In this document: in pieces, positions 56,893 through 64,000 of the stretch | Layout: each line of letters opens with the position of its first letter | Position numbering within the stretch: position 1 is the first letter of the stretch | DNA from: Arcobacter sp. F155 | GTDB lineage: Bacteria; Campylobacterota; Campylobacteria; Campylobacterales; Arcobacteraceae | Length of the DNA stretch: 64,000 nucleotides | Direction of reading: 5' to 3' | Assembly: GCF_004116455.1 (NCBI RefSeq) | Contig: NZ_PDJU01000002.1 | Coordinates: 124,001 to 188,000 of the forward strand | Position numbers and translations under genes: made by a program | The notes under the pieces: generated by a model | What the model was told of the DNA's origin: nothing | Database searches by the model: none | The model's input: the letters and a program-made list of their open reading frames with translations, nothing else

Positions 56893-56898
56893 TATAAT
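56893..56898 (+). promoter_or_regulatory. -10 box in the divergent 56.8-56.9 kb region
   Basis: TATAAT about 50 bases upstream of the plus-strand ATG at 56949. The surrounding ATTATAAT also gives TATAAT on the minus strand, so it could serve either gene. AGAAGGA precedes the plus-strand ATG. Confidence 0.4.
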
Positions 56899-56948
56899 TT
56901 AATATTTTTTTAAGTATTATTCAAGCCCATATTTTTAGAAGGACTTTA

Positions 56949-58586
56949 ATGAATAACTTTATATCAAAACTACTATATAATGTTTTTATAGCACTTATAA
57001 TTACAGCCTTATTTATAGCGGTTGAACAAATTTACAGAATATACAATGATATTTTATCTTTTAATCTTACACCCAAAAGTATTGTAGAACAGTTTGCAAT
57101 AAATCTTCTTATTGTTTCAATAGTAAAAACTAGAGCTATTCTTATTACATATATTATAATTGCTGCTTTTGTTTGGTTCCAGATTTTACACTTTGCATAT
57201 TTTGGAACATGGATTTTCCCACTAGAGTATTTACTATTCTTTACTAAATTCCAAGAAACATATGATACTTTTAGAACAGTTGCTGAAATAGGAATAATTC
57301 CTACAATAATGATTTTAATTTTATTAATTAGTATATATTATTTACTAAGAAATTCTGAAGAAAAAAGACTTAAAATTCCATTTTTATCTTTTGTTATAAT
57401 TGCTTTTATAATTTTTGTTCCAGTAAGAGTTTATGTAAAAGATTCAAAAAAAGGTCATAGACCAAATGTTGAATACTACCCTCTTAAAAACACAGTTGTA
57501 AACTTAGGTTATTTATTTGGAAATATTCTACCTAAAAAGGCTATGGGTAATAGTGGTCTAGAACAACCTGTAATCCCTACTCCAAATCTACTTACTAAAA
57601 ATCCAGATGTTAATATTATTATGATTATGGGTGAGTCTTTAAATAGAAATTTTATGTCTTTATATGATTATAAAATAAAAACTACTCCATTTTTAGATTC
57701 AATAAAAAATGATGGAAATTTTGTATATAAAAAAGGTATTGCATCAGGTGTTGTAACAGATGTTGCTGTACCATCTTTTTTCAATATTATTAAAAGACCA
57801 GATGGTGTTCCTCAAATTATTTCAACAAATACTTGCCTATTTAAAATGGCGAAAAACAATGGTTTTCAAACACACTTTTATAGTTCACAAGCACAAGATC
57901 AATTAGCTCAACTAAAAAGCTATATTTGTACAAAATGGATTGACGATTATGTTGATGGAACAAGTGTTACAAAAGATATTGACAAGCCAGCTTTAGATAC
58001 ATTTTTACTTGATAAAATTGAGCAAGTTGATTTTTCAAAACCTAGTTTTGTTGCTCTACAACAAAGAGCTTCTCATACTCCTTTTATAGATACTTTTCCA
58101 AAAGAGTTTGAAATCTTTACAAAAGAAAACATAGAAGATAAAACAATTATTCAAAATACAATTGATTATGCAAACTCAATTCACTATACAGATTATATTA
58201 TCTCTCAATTAGTAAAAAAAGTAAAAGAAAAAACGAATAGACCAACTTATTTTATTTTTACTTCTGACCATGCTTCAAATGTTGGAGATCCAAATAGACA
58301 AGGGCATGGAAGATTAAATTATGATGCTGTATATCAAGTACCATTCTTTGTTTATGGAATTAATAATGCAAAAGTATTAAAAGATAAATTCTCTGATTTT
58401 GAATTTATTTCACATTATCAAATGGGGAATGTAGTTAGTAATCTTTTAGGATATGAAGAAAAGTATGATTATTTTAATGTAAGAGAAGATTACTTTGTAT
58501 GTGATTCAGATATCTCAGGATTATCAGGAATTTTAAAAATATCTTTTGATGAAAATAACAATCAAACAAAAACACTAATAGAGTAA
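56949..58586 (+). CDS. Phosphoethanolamine-transferase-like sulfatase-fold enzyme
   Basis: A 545-residue inner-membrane protein with about four N-terminal spans (to residue 160) and a periplasmic alkaline-phosphatase-like domain. IIMIMGESLNRNFMSLY carries the metal-binding Glu229. SGVVTDVAVPSFFN carries Thr270 at the position of the EptA nucleophile. RASHTPF and TSDHASNVGDPNRQGHG carry the remaining ligands. Such enzymes move phosphoethanolamine from phosphatidylethanolamine onto lipid A, core or flagellar protein. Which acceptor is used is not readable. It is the only plus-strand gene in the right half and has its own promoter and terminator. Confidence 0.88.
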   Translation: MNNFISKLLYNVFIALIITALFIAVEQIYRIYNDILSFNLTPKSIVEQFAINLLIVSIVKTRAILITYIIIAAFVWFQILHFAYFGTWIFPLEYLLFFTKFQETYDTFRTVAEIGIIPTIMILILLISIYYLLRNSEEKRLKIPFLSFVIIAFIIFVPVRVYVKDSKKGHRPNVEYYPLKNTVVNLGYLFGNILPKKAMGNSGLEQPVIPTPNLLTKNPDVNIIMIMGESLNRNFMSLYDYKIKTTPFLDSIKNDGNFVYKKGIASGVVTDVAVPSFFNIIKRPDGVPQIISTNTCLFKMAKNNGFQTHFYSSQAQDQLAQLKSYICTKWIDDYVDGTSVTKDIDKPALDTFLLDKIEQVDFSKPSFVALQQRASHTPFIDTFPKEFEIFTKENIEDKTIIQNTIDYANSIHYTDYIISQLVKKVKEKTNRPTYFIFTSDHASNVGDPNRQGHGRLNYDAVYQVPFFVYGINNAKVLKDKFSDFEFISHYQMGNVVSNLLGYEEKYDYFNVREDYFVCDSDISGLSGILKISFDENNNQTKTLIE

Positions 58587-58599
58587 ATACTCTATTAGT
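58574..58599 (+). terminator. Hairpin between convergent genes
   Basis: A perfect 12-base inverted repeat, ACTAATAGAGTA (58,574-58,585) and TACTCTATTAGT (58,588-58,599), separated by two bases. It overlaps the end of the plus-strand gene and ends two bases before the GT4 stop. It is probably a terminator for both genes, although the T runs are short. Confidence 0.6.
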
Positions 58600-58600
58600 A

Positions 58601-59725
58601 TTAAGATTCTAAAATCTTTTGAATATCCTCAATATAAGCCTCTTTCGAAAATCTTTTCTGATATAAACTAAACCCTTTTTTTGAAACACTTTTAATTAAC
58701 TCTAGATTATTAGAAATTTTAAAAATAGTTTTTGCCATTTCTTCTGGACTAGGCTCACAAAAAAACATAGTTTCTTCATTTTCAAAATATTCGCCTAAGG
58801 CTTTTGTTTTTTGTGAAAGAACAGGTATTTTCATAGAAACTGCTTCAACAGCTTTATTTACCATTACTACTTTTGCTTTTTCACTATCTCCAAAATTACC
58901 AAAGGCAATATCACAATTTTCAATCAAAAACTTATCTAAAGATTTATCTGCAAAAGTTTTTGTATTATCAATTTTTACAACATCATTTAATTCTAACTCA
59001 TCAATCATTTTTTGATAAGAAACTGCTTTCTTATCAGCTGTTCCAAAAAGATGATACTCAAAAGAAATATCACTTTGTTTTAAATACTTTGCAGATTCAA
59101 TAATTTTATCTAAACCATGAAGAGGGATATAACTTCCCCACCAACATAAAATTAATTTTTTTGTTTTTAAATTTGCATAATTTAATTGTGCTATCATTTT
59201 TGATTCTGTAGCAAGAGGAATTAAATGTATTTTAGTTGTTGTATTACTTCGTTGTACTACATCTAAATAATACTCTTTTTCTGAGTTATTTAAAAAAATT
59301 AAATCACTACTTAAATCAATAATATTTTGGTCAAACTTTTTAAGAGCTAATGCATTTTTACTATTCTTATCAACTCTTTTTTTATCATTAACATAAGTAT
59401 CATATTTAGAAATGTAAAACTCAGTAACAACTTTTTTATTCATTAATTTTGCAAGTTTTAATTTTAAAAAACTGATTTTTCCCATTGGTAATATAAAAAT
59501 AATATCAGAGATAAGAAATTTAGAAAAACTACTTAATGAGTTTAAAAAATTAGGTAAAAGTAAAAATGCTTTTTTTAATAAATTTTTACTATTTACCTTA
59601 AAAAAATGTGTATCATCATAGGAAAAGCTATATTTGTTAGAACCCGAAACAAAATCAAGTAATAATCTTGCTCTTGTAGAACCTCTTAAGTTTCCTATGA
59701 TATAAACACGTTTTTTTTCTAACAT
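58601..59725 (-). CDS. GT4 glycosyltransferase of the CDP-sugar cluster
   Basis: A 374-residue family 4 enzyme. KKRVYIIGNLRGSTRARLLL starts the N-terminal domain; KLILCWWGSYIPLHGLDKII and VMVNKAVEAVSMKIPVLSQK carry the donor-binding region. It is the last gene of the rfbF-rfbG-rfbC-reductase-rfbH set, overlapping rfbH by seven bases, so it may transfer the dideoxy sugar. An eight-base T run occurs near its start (MLEKKR). Acceptor is unknown. Confidence 0.85.
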   Translation of the reverse strand: MLEKKRVYIIGNLRGSTRARLLLDFVSGSNKYSFSYDDTHFFKVNSKNLLKKAFLLLPNFLNSLSSFSKFLISDIIFILPMGKISFLKLKLAKLMNKKVVTEFYISKYDTYVNDKKRVDKNSKNALALKKFDQNIIDLSSDLIFLNNSEKEYYLDVVQRSNTTTKIHLIPLATESKMIAQLNYANLKTKKLILCWWGSYIPLHGLDKIIESAKYLKQSDISFEYHLFGTADKKAVSYQKMIDELELNDVVKIDNTKTFADKSLDKFLIENCDIAFGNFGDSEKAKVVMVNKAVEAVSMKIPVLSQKTKALGEYFENEETMFFCEPSPEEMAKTIFKISNNLELIKSVSKKGFSLYQKRFSKEAYIEDIQKILES

Positions 59726-61050
59726 TTAATAGTAGCCTCTTTTATCTTTTTAATCATATATTCTAATTTTTCATCACTCATTCCTGGATATACTCCTATC
59801 CAAAAACTATCATTCATTATCTTTTCTGTATTAGGTAAATCACCAATAACTCTATAATCTACATCTTCTTCTAAATGATCAAAAATAGGATGTCTTAAAA
59901 TATTACCTGCAAATAAATTTCTTGTTTGAATATTACTATTTTCTAAATACTCTACTATATTATTTCTAGTAAAGTTTGCTTCTTCTGTTAAAGTCATCAT
60001 AAAACCAAACCAACTAGGATCACTATTTGGCTGAGCTTCTACTAATTGAATCTCTTTAACATCTTTTAATCCATCATAAAGTTTTTTATAATTTTCTTTT
60101 CTTTTTTCAACAAATGAAGGGAATTTTTCTAATTGTGCACATCCTACAGCTGCTTGCATATCAGATACTTTTAAATTAAAACCAAAGTGAGAATATACAT
60201 ACTTATGGTCATATCCAACAGGTAAAGAACCAAACTGTTGAGTAAATCTTCTATTACATGTATTGTCTACTCCACTTTCACACCAACAATCTCTACCCCA
60301 ATCTCTAAGAGAAAGCATGATTTTTTTAAGAAGAGGATTATCTGTATATGTTGCACCTCCTTCTCCCATTGTCATATGATGAGGAGGATAAAAACTTGAA
60401 GTTCCAATATCTCCCCAAGTTCCAGTAGGTCTACCTTCATATAAAGAACCTAAAGCATCACAGTTATCTTCAATTAACCATAAATTATGTTTAGTGGCAA
60501 ACTCTTTTACTGCTTTTAAATTAAATGGATTTCCTAAAGTATGTGCAATCATAATTGCTTTTGTTTTGGGACTTAAAGCTTTTTCTAATTCAGTAACATC
60601 AATATTTGCATGAGTTAATTCCATATCTACAAATACAGGAACTGCTCCATATTGTACTATTGGAGCAATTGTTGTCGGGAAACCAGCTGCAACAGTAATA
60701 ACCTCATCACCTCTTCTTACTTGTCTCTCTTTCAATAGTGGAGATGTTAAAGCATAAAAAGCTAAAAGATTTGCACTACTTCCTGAGTTTACTAAAAAAG
60801 TCCATCTTACATTAAGATATTTTGCAAGTTGTTTTTCAAACTTTTTAGAATAATCTCCATAAGTTAACCAAAAGTCCAAAGAACTATCTACTAAATATTG
60901 TAACTCTGTTTCATCAAAAACTCTACCTGCATAATTTACTCTACTTTTACCCTCAACAAATTCTTGATTTAAACTTGGTTTATGTACTAACTCATAGTAC
61001 TCTTTTGTTTTATTTAATATCTCTTGTTTTAATTCTTCTTCTCTTGTCAT
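59719..61050 (-). CDS. rfbH: CDP-4-keto-6-deoxyglucose 3-dehydrase (E1)
   Basis: A 443-residue PMP-dependent iron-sulfur enzyme of the RfbH/DdhC group. The usual PLP lysine is replaced by His224 in SFYPPHHMTMGEGG. The [2Fe-2S] cysteines are Cys197 plus Cys255, Cys257 and Cys265 in GRDCWCESGVDNTC. These match the E1 residues of Yersinia with a constant offset of four. It removes the C3 hydroxyl to start 3,6-dideoxyhexose synthesis and needs a reductase partner (E3) that I do not see in the window. ATG at 61050 has GGAG nine bases upstream; an earlier TTG at 61065 is less likely. Confidence 0.95.
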   Translation of the reverse strand: MTREEELKQEILNKTKEYYELVHKPSLNQEFVEGKSRVNYAGRVFDETELQYLVDSSLDFWLTYGDYSKKFEKQLAKYLNVRWTFLVNSGSSANLLAFYALTSPLLKERQVRRGDEVITVAAGFPTTIAPIVQYGAVPVFVDMELTHANIDVTELEKALSPKTKAIMIAHTLGNPFNLKAVKEFATKHNLWLIEDNCDALGSLYEGRPTGTWGDIGTSSFYPPHHMTMGEGGATYTDNPLLKKIMLSLRDWGRDCWCESGVDNTCNRRFTQQFGSLPVGYDHKYVYSHFGFNLKVSDMQAAVGCAQLEKFPSFVEKRKENYKKLYDGLKDVKEIQLVEAQPNSDPSWFGFMMTLTEEANFTRNNIVEYLENSNIQTRNLFAGNILRHPIFDHLEEDVDYRVIGDLPNTEKIMNDSFWIGVYPGMSDEKLEYMIKKIKEATIKC

Positions 61051-61051
61051 T

Positions 61052-61939
61052 TTATAATTCTCCAATAGTTTTTTTAATTGCTTCTTCTAAGGTATATTTA
61101 GGACTCCAAGATGGAATAAGTTCTCCATTTTCCCAAGGTTGCATAACTTCTCTTTGTCTATATTCTCTACCACCCCAAATAATATTAAGTTTACTATTTG
61201 TAGCTTTTTCAAATATTTTTGATAACTCTTTTAAACTAGCTCTTGTTTGAGACTTAACAGCAAAAACTTTATCTTTAAAGCTTAATGCCTCTTTTGAGCT
61301 TAAATGAGAAATTAAAATCTCATATGCCAAAACTACATCTTCAATATATGAAATATCAATTATTTGTTCACCTGCTGACATTTCCAGTGTTTCCCCTGAC
61401 ATTGCTATTTTTGCCCATAAATTAAAAACTTTATTTCTTGTATCATTTGGGCCAAAAGTATCATTTAGTTTTATTGTAGTGAAAATTAGATTTGAAGTTT
61501 GAGTATAATATTTTGCAATATTTTCAAAAGCTTCTTTTGTTGCTGCATAAAGATTAACAGGATTATAATCTTTATTTTCATAGTTTTGCCAAAAAGTACC
61601 AGTGTTAATAAACCACTTTACTTCACTTTTTTTGCAAGCTTCCAAAACCATTGTTCCAAACTCAATATTTGAACTAATTAAATTTGCTATATCATTTGTT
61701 TTGTGTTCTGATAAAAAAAGTGAAGCTAAATGTATTACCCCATCAAACTTCTCTTTTTCAAAAACTTCTAGTAGTCTATCTATTTCTTTATCATATGTAA
61801 TTATTTTTGCTTTTTTATGTATTGTAGAACAATCACTATTTTCTCTAACTAAACAAAATATCTCTATATCTTTTTTTAATAAAAGTGTTACTAAGTTTTG
61901 TCCTATAAAACCTGTTGCTCCAGTTACTAATATTTTCAC
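61052..61939 (-). CDS. CDP-sugar reductase/epimerase-like SDR
   Basis: A 295-residue extended SDR. TGATGFIGQNLVTLLLKK is the NAD(P) motif, INTGTFWQNYE carries the Thr/Ser position, and LYAATKEAFENI the Tyr-x3-Lys. In dideoxyhexose clusters this position is held by the terminal 4-ketoreductase (abequose, paratose or ascarylose synthase). Which sugar is made cannot be decided from motifs. The start is GTG at 61939, sharing bases with the rfbC-like stop (GTGA). It precedes rfbH. Confidence 0.85.
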   Translation of the reverse strand: MKILVTGATGFIGQNLVTLLLKKDIEIFCLVRENSDCSTIHKKAKIITYDKEIDRLLEVFEKEKFDGVIHLASLFLSEHKTNDIANLISSNIEFGTMVLEACKKSEVKWFINTGTFWQNYENKDYNPVNLYAATKEAFENIAKYYTQTSNLIFTTIKLNDTFGPNDTRNKVFNLWAKIAMSGETLEMSAGEQIIDISYIEDVVLAYEILISHLSSKEALSFKDKVFAVKSQTRASLKELSKIFEKATNSKLNIIWGGREYRQREVMQPWENGELIPSWSPKYTLEEAIKKTIGEL

Positions 61940-62490
61940 TTTTCTTCCTTATAAAAAAAGTTACTCTCATATTCTTCTAAGGAATTAAAAGACATATCTC
62001 TATCTGATATTTTAGGAGAACCACATTGCCAATCAAAACCAAAAGAGTCATATCTTATTCCCTCATCATTATTAGGAGCATAAGTTGTTGTTTGCATATA
62101 AGTCACATTAGTATTATCTTCAAGTGATTTAAATCCATGAGCTAAACCTTTTGGAATAATTAAGATTTTTCCATTTTCACTTGATAGTTCAATACTAAAA
62201 CTCTTACCAAAAGTAGGAGAACCTTTTCTTAAATCTAAAACTACATCTAATATTTTTCCAAAGGGTACATAAACAATTTTTATATGATCATATGGAGGTG
62301 TTTGAAAATGCATTCCTCGAATTACATCTTTATGTGAAATTGAATAGTAAGTCTCTTTTATTGAAATATTTAAATTATGTTCTTGAAAAAAATCATTATT
62401 AAAAGTTTTAATAAATTTTCCTCTTACATCTTCAAATATCATTGGTTCAAATATTTTTAATCCAGGTATTTTGGTTTCTACTATTTGCAT
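61936..62490 (-). CDS. rfbC: RmlC-like 3,5-epimerase of the CDP-sugar cluster
   Basis: A 184-residue cupin of the dTDP-4-dehydrorhamnose epimerase family. RGKFIKTFN, IRGMHFQTPPYDHIKIVYV (with the catalytic His) and GLAHGFKSLED are conserved; TTTYAPNNDEGIRYD carries the tyrosine. No dTDP-rhamnose genes are near. With CDP-glucose genes on both sides, an AscE-like C5 epimerisation of a CDP-keto sugar is the best reading, which would favour ascarylose. The ATG at 62490 overlaps the rfbG stop (TAATG) and is preferred to a GTG at 62502. Confidence 0.88.
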   Translation of the reverse strand: MQIVETKIPGLKIFEPMIFEDVRGKFIKTFNNDFFQEHNLNISIKETYYSISHKDVIRGMHFQTPPYDHIKIVYVPFGKILDVVLDLRKGSPTFGKSFSIELSSENGKILIIPKGLAHGFKSLEDNTNVTYMQTTTYAPNNDEGIRYDSFGFDWQCGSPKISDRDMSFNSLEEYESNFFYKEEK

Positions 62491-63584
62491 TAAATTGCCC
62501 ACTTTAGTTTTTTTGTTTTTGCAGCTACAATATAAGCTTCTAAATCCTCTTTAGTAAGATTTTTTTCTTCTTCATAAAAAGATTTATACCATTTTACAGT
62601 TTTTTCAAAAGTAGTATCACTATCCCAAACATCATTCCATTTTAATAATATATGAGCTTTAGAACAATCTAGTTTTAAAAGATTTGCTTCATGTAAGGCA
62701 TTTGGGTCTTGATTTATTTCATAATCAATTTTATCCCAATATTTTTTTACATTTTTTACTACTTGTTCTACAGTTATACTTCCCTCATCACTTGGTCCAA
62801 AGTTCCAAGCACTAGCAAACTCTACTTTTTCTTCAAGAAGTTTTTGGCCAATATTTAAATACCCACTTAATGGTTCAAGTACATGTTGCCAAGGTCTTGT
62901 AGCATATGGGCTTCGAATACTTACTTTTTTATTTTGAGAAACAGAAAGCATAATATCAGTAATTAATCTATCTTTAGCCCAATCGCCACCACCAATTACA
63001 TTTCCAGCTCTACAAGAAGCAAGAAGAGTATTATGTTTTTTCTTATAATCTTTTATATTAAAATAAGAGTCTCTATATGAGTTTGCCAAGATATCAGCAC
63101 AACCTTTTGATGAACTATAAGGGTCATATCCTCCCATTGGATCATTTTCTCTATATCCCCAAACCCACTCTTTATTTTCATAAGCTTTATCACTTGTAAT
63201 ATTTACAATGGCTTTAACATTAGCCTTTCTACAAGCTTCAAAAACCTTTAATGTACCAATAACATTTGTTTCATATGTTTCAATAGGATTTTCATATGAT
63301 AATCTTACTAAAGGCTGAGCAGCTAAATGAAATACAATATTAGGTTTATACTCTTCAAAAACTTCATTTAATTTATCTAAATTTCTAATATCAGCGATAA
63401 TTGAAGTGATATTTAGATTTAATAAAGAGATATGATTAGGAGTTGTTGGAGCTTCTAAAGAATAACCAATTACATTTGCACCCATCTGTTCTAACCAATA
63501 ACAAAGCCATGAACCTTTAAAGCCAGTATGTCCTGTAACTAAAACTGTTTTATCTTTATATATTCCACTAAATAAGTTTTGCAT
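62490..63584 (-). CDS. rfbG: CDP-glucose 4,6-dehydratase
   Basis: A 364-residue extended SDR. VLVTGHTGFKGSWLCYWLEQ is the NAD motif typical of RfbG; NITSDKAYENKEW and YDPYSSSKGCADI carry the catalytic Thr and Tyr-x3-Lys. It turns CDP-glucose into CDP-4-keto-6-deoxyglucose. The start at 63584 (MQNLFSGIYKDK) is chosen because it overlaps the rfbF stop as TAATG; the longer frame begins with TTG inside rfbF. It lies between rfbF and the epimerase. Confidence 0.95.
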   Translation of the reverse strand: MQNLFSGIYKDKTVLVTGHTGFKGSWLCYWLEQMGANVIGYSLEAPTTPNHISLLNLNITSIIADIRNLDKLNEVFEEYKPNIVFHLAAQPLVRLSYENPIETYETNVIGTLKVFEACRKANVKAIVNITSDKAYENKEWVWGYRENDPMGGYDPYSSSKGCADILANSYRDSYFNIKDYKKKHNTLLASCRAGNVIGGGDWAKDRLITDIMLSVSQNKKVSIRSPYATRPWQHVLEPLSGYLNIGQKLLEEKVEFASAWNFGPSDEGSITVEQVVKNVKKYWDKIDYEINQDPNALHEANLLKLDCSKAHILLKWNDVWDSDTTFEKTVKWYKSFYEEEKNLTKEDLEAYIVAAKTKKLKWAI

Positions 63585-64000
63585 TACCAAACTTTCCACG
63601 GTGCTTTTTTTGTTTCCCAAAGTTTTTCTAATTGTTGTTTATCTCTTAAAGTATCCATTGGTTTCCAAAAACCATCATGTTTATAAGTATAAATTTCTCC
63701 ATCTTTTGCTAAATTCATTAAAGGTTCTTGTTCAAAAATTGTACTATCTCCTTGTGTGATATAATCAAAAACTTTTGGTTCACATACAAAGAAACCAGCA
63801 TTTATCCAACCACCCTCACCTTTTGGTTTTTCTTTAAATTCAATTACTTGATTATCAGAAGAGATTTCTAATGCTCCAAATCTTGCATCTGGTTGGGCAG
63901 ATGTCATTGTCATTGCTTTTCCATGAGATTTATGAAACTCTACTAATTCTTCTATATTAATATCACTTACTCCATCTCCATAAGTTAACATAAAAGGTTC
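63584..64000 (-). CDS. rfbF: Glucose-1-phosphate cytidylyltransferase, C-terminal part (cut by window edge)
   Basis: The frame is open to the right edge. It reads EPFMLTYGDGVSDINIEEL, then FGALEISSDNQVIEFKEKP and GWINAGFFVCEPKVFDYI, all typical of RfbF. The enzyme couples CTP and glucose 1-phosphate to CDP-glucose. About 138 C-terminal residues are visible; the N-terminal nucleotide-binding part is outside. Its stop overlaps the rfbG start. It is the first visible gene of the CDP-dideoxyhexose set. Confidence 0.95.
   Translation of the reverse strand, partial: EPFMLTYGDGVSDINIEELVEFHKSHGKAMTMTSAQPDARFGALEISSDNQVIEFKEKPKGEGGWINAGFFVCEPKVFDYITQGDSTIFEQEPLMNLAKDGEIYTYKHDGFWKPMDTLRDKQQLEKLWETKKAPWKVW

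Noticed and set aside
61936-62490. RfbC as part of a dTDP-rhamnose pathway
   Set aside because: No rmlA, rmlB or rmlD is near, and the neighbours all act on CDP-sugars.
63584-63620. Longer rfbG start inside rfbF
   Set aside because: It uses TTG and adds residues before the normal RfbG N-terminus, whereas the ATG at 63584 overlaps the rfbF stop as TAATG.

Overview
The window looks like the chromosome of a Campylobacterota bacterium, most likely of the Arcobacter group (Arcobacteraceae). The sequence is strongly AT-rich with short spacers. The GyrA, Asd, ArgJ and L28 proteins are of Campylobacterota type, there is a Pgl-type bacillosamine gene set, and a LigE-type periplasmic ATP-dependent DNA ligase is present. 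The assignment rests on recognising protein families, not on a search.

Layout. (1) About 1-7,200 is housekeeping on the minus strand: gyrA-asd-UPF0114-hemE joined by TAATG overlaps, a solitary DUF465 gene with its own promoter and terminator, and rpmB-K+ channel-argJ. (2) 7,348-8,151 is the only early plus-strand gene, the secreted ligase. (3) 8,152-12,036 makes ADP-L-glycero-D-manno-heptose (gmhA, hldE, hldD) next to a small glycosyltransferase; gmhB is not in the window. (4) 12,099-17,290 is a UDP-bacillosamine-like set (pglF, pglE, pglD, pglC). It carries an unexpected MaoC-type hydratase and a second pglD broken by two frameshifts. (5) About 17,283-48,901 is a very long, tightly packed minus-strand surface-polysaccharide locus. 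It holds Wzx, Wzy, several glycosyltransferases, an asparagine-synthase-like amidotransferase, two heparinase II/III-like proteins, two fused two-Rossmann oxidoreductases, GtrA/GtrB-like proteins, a multi-TM protein and an internally deleted copy of it, a DUF4238 gene, and nucleotide-sugar genes (wecB, wecC, tviB, ugd, UDP-glucuronate 4-epimerase). (6) 48,988-51,517 holds pgi, a nucleotidyltransferase-like gene and a short wzz, behind a consensus -10 box. (7) 51,583-56,819 is an LPS-core set: two heptosyltransferases, three different kinase-like proteins and a membrane-anchored glycosidase-like protein. (8) 56,949-58,586 (plus strand) is a phosphoethanolamine-transferase-like enzyme. (9) 58,601 to the right edge makes a CDP-3,6-dideoxyhexose (rfbF partial, rfbG, rfbC-like epimerase, reductase, rfbH) next to a glycosyltransferase.

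How the genes fit together. Regions 4 to 6 read as a Wzx/Wzy/Wzz-dependent O-antigen or capsule pathway. PglC would start the repeat on undecaprenyl phosphate. Three UDP-sugar 6-dehydrogenases supply uronic acids, AsnB could amidate one, and the rest assemble and export the repeat. Regions 3 and 7 build and decorate the heptose inner core. Region 8 would add a zwitterionic substituent and region 9 a dideoxy sugar.

No gene-free stretch exceeds 300 bases. I saw no rRNA, tRNA, CRISPR array, insertion sequence or long G/C homopolymer tract. The most unusual features are the duplicated heparinase-like plus two-Rossmann oxidoreductase pair (without visible signal peptides), the hydratase inside the bacillosamine set, the DUF4238 gene coupled to wzy with a coding remnant beside it, and the internally deleted membrane protein.
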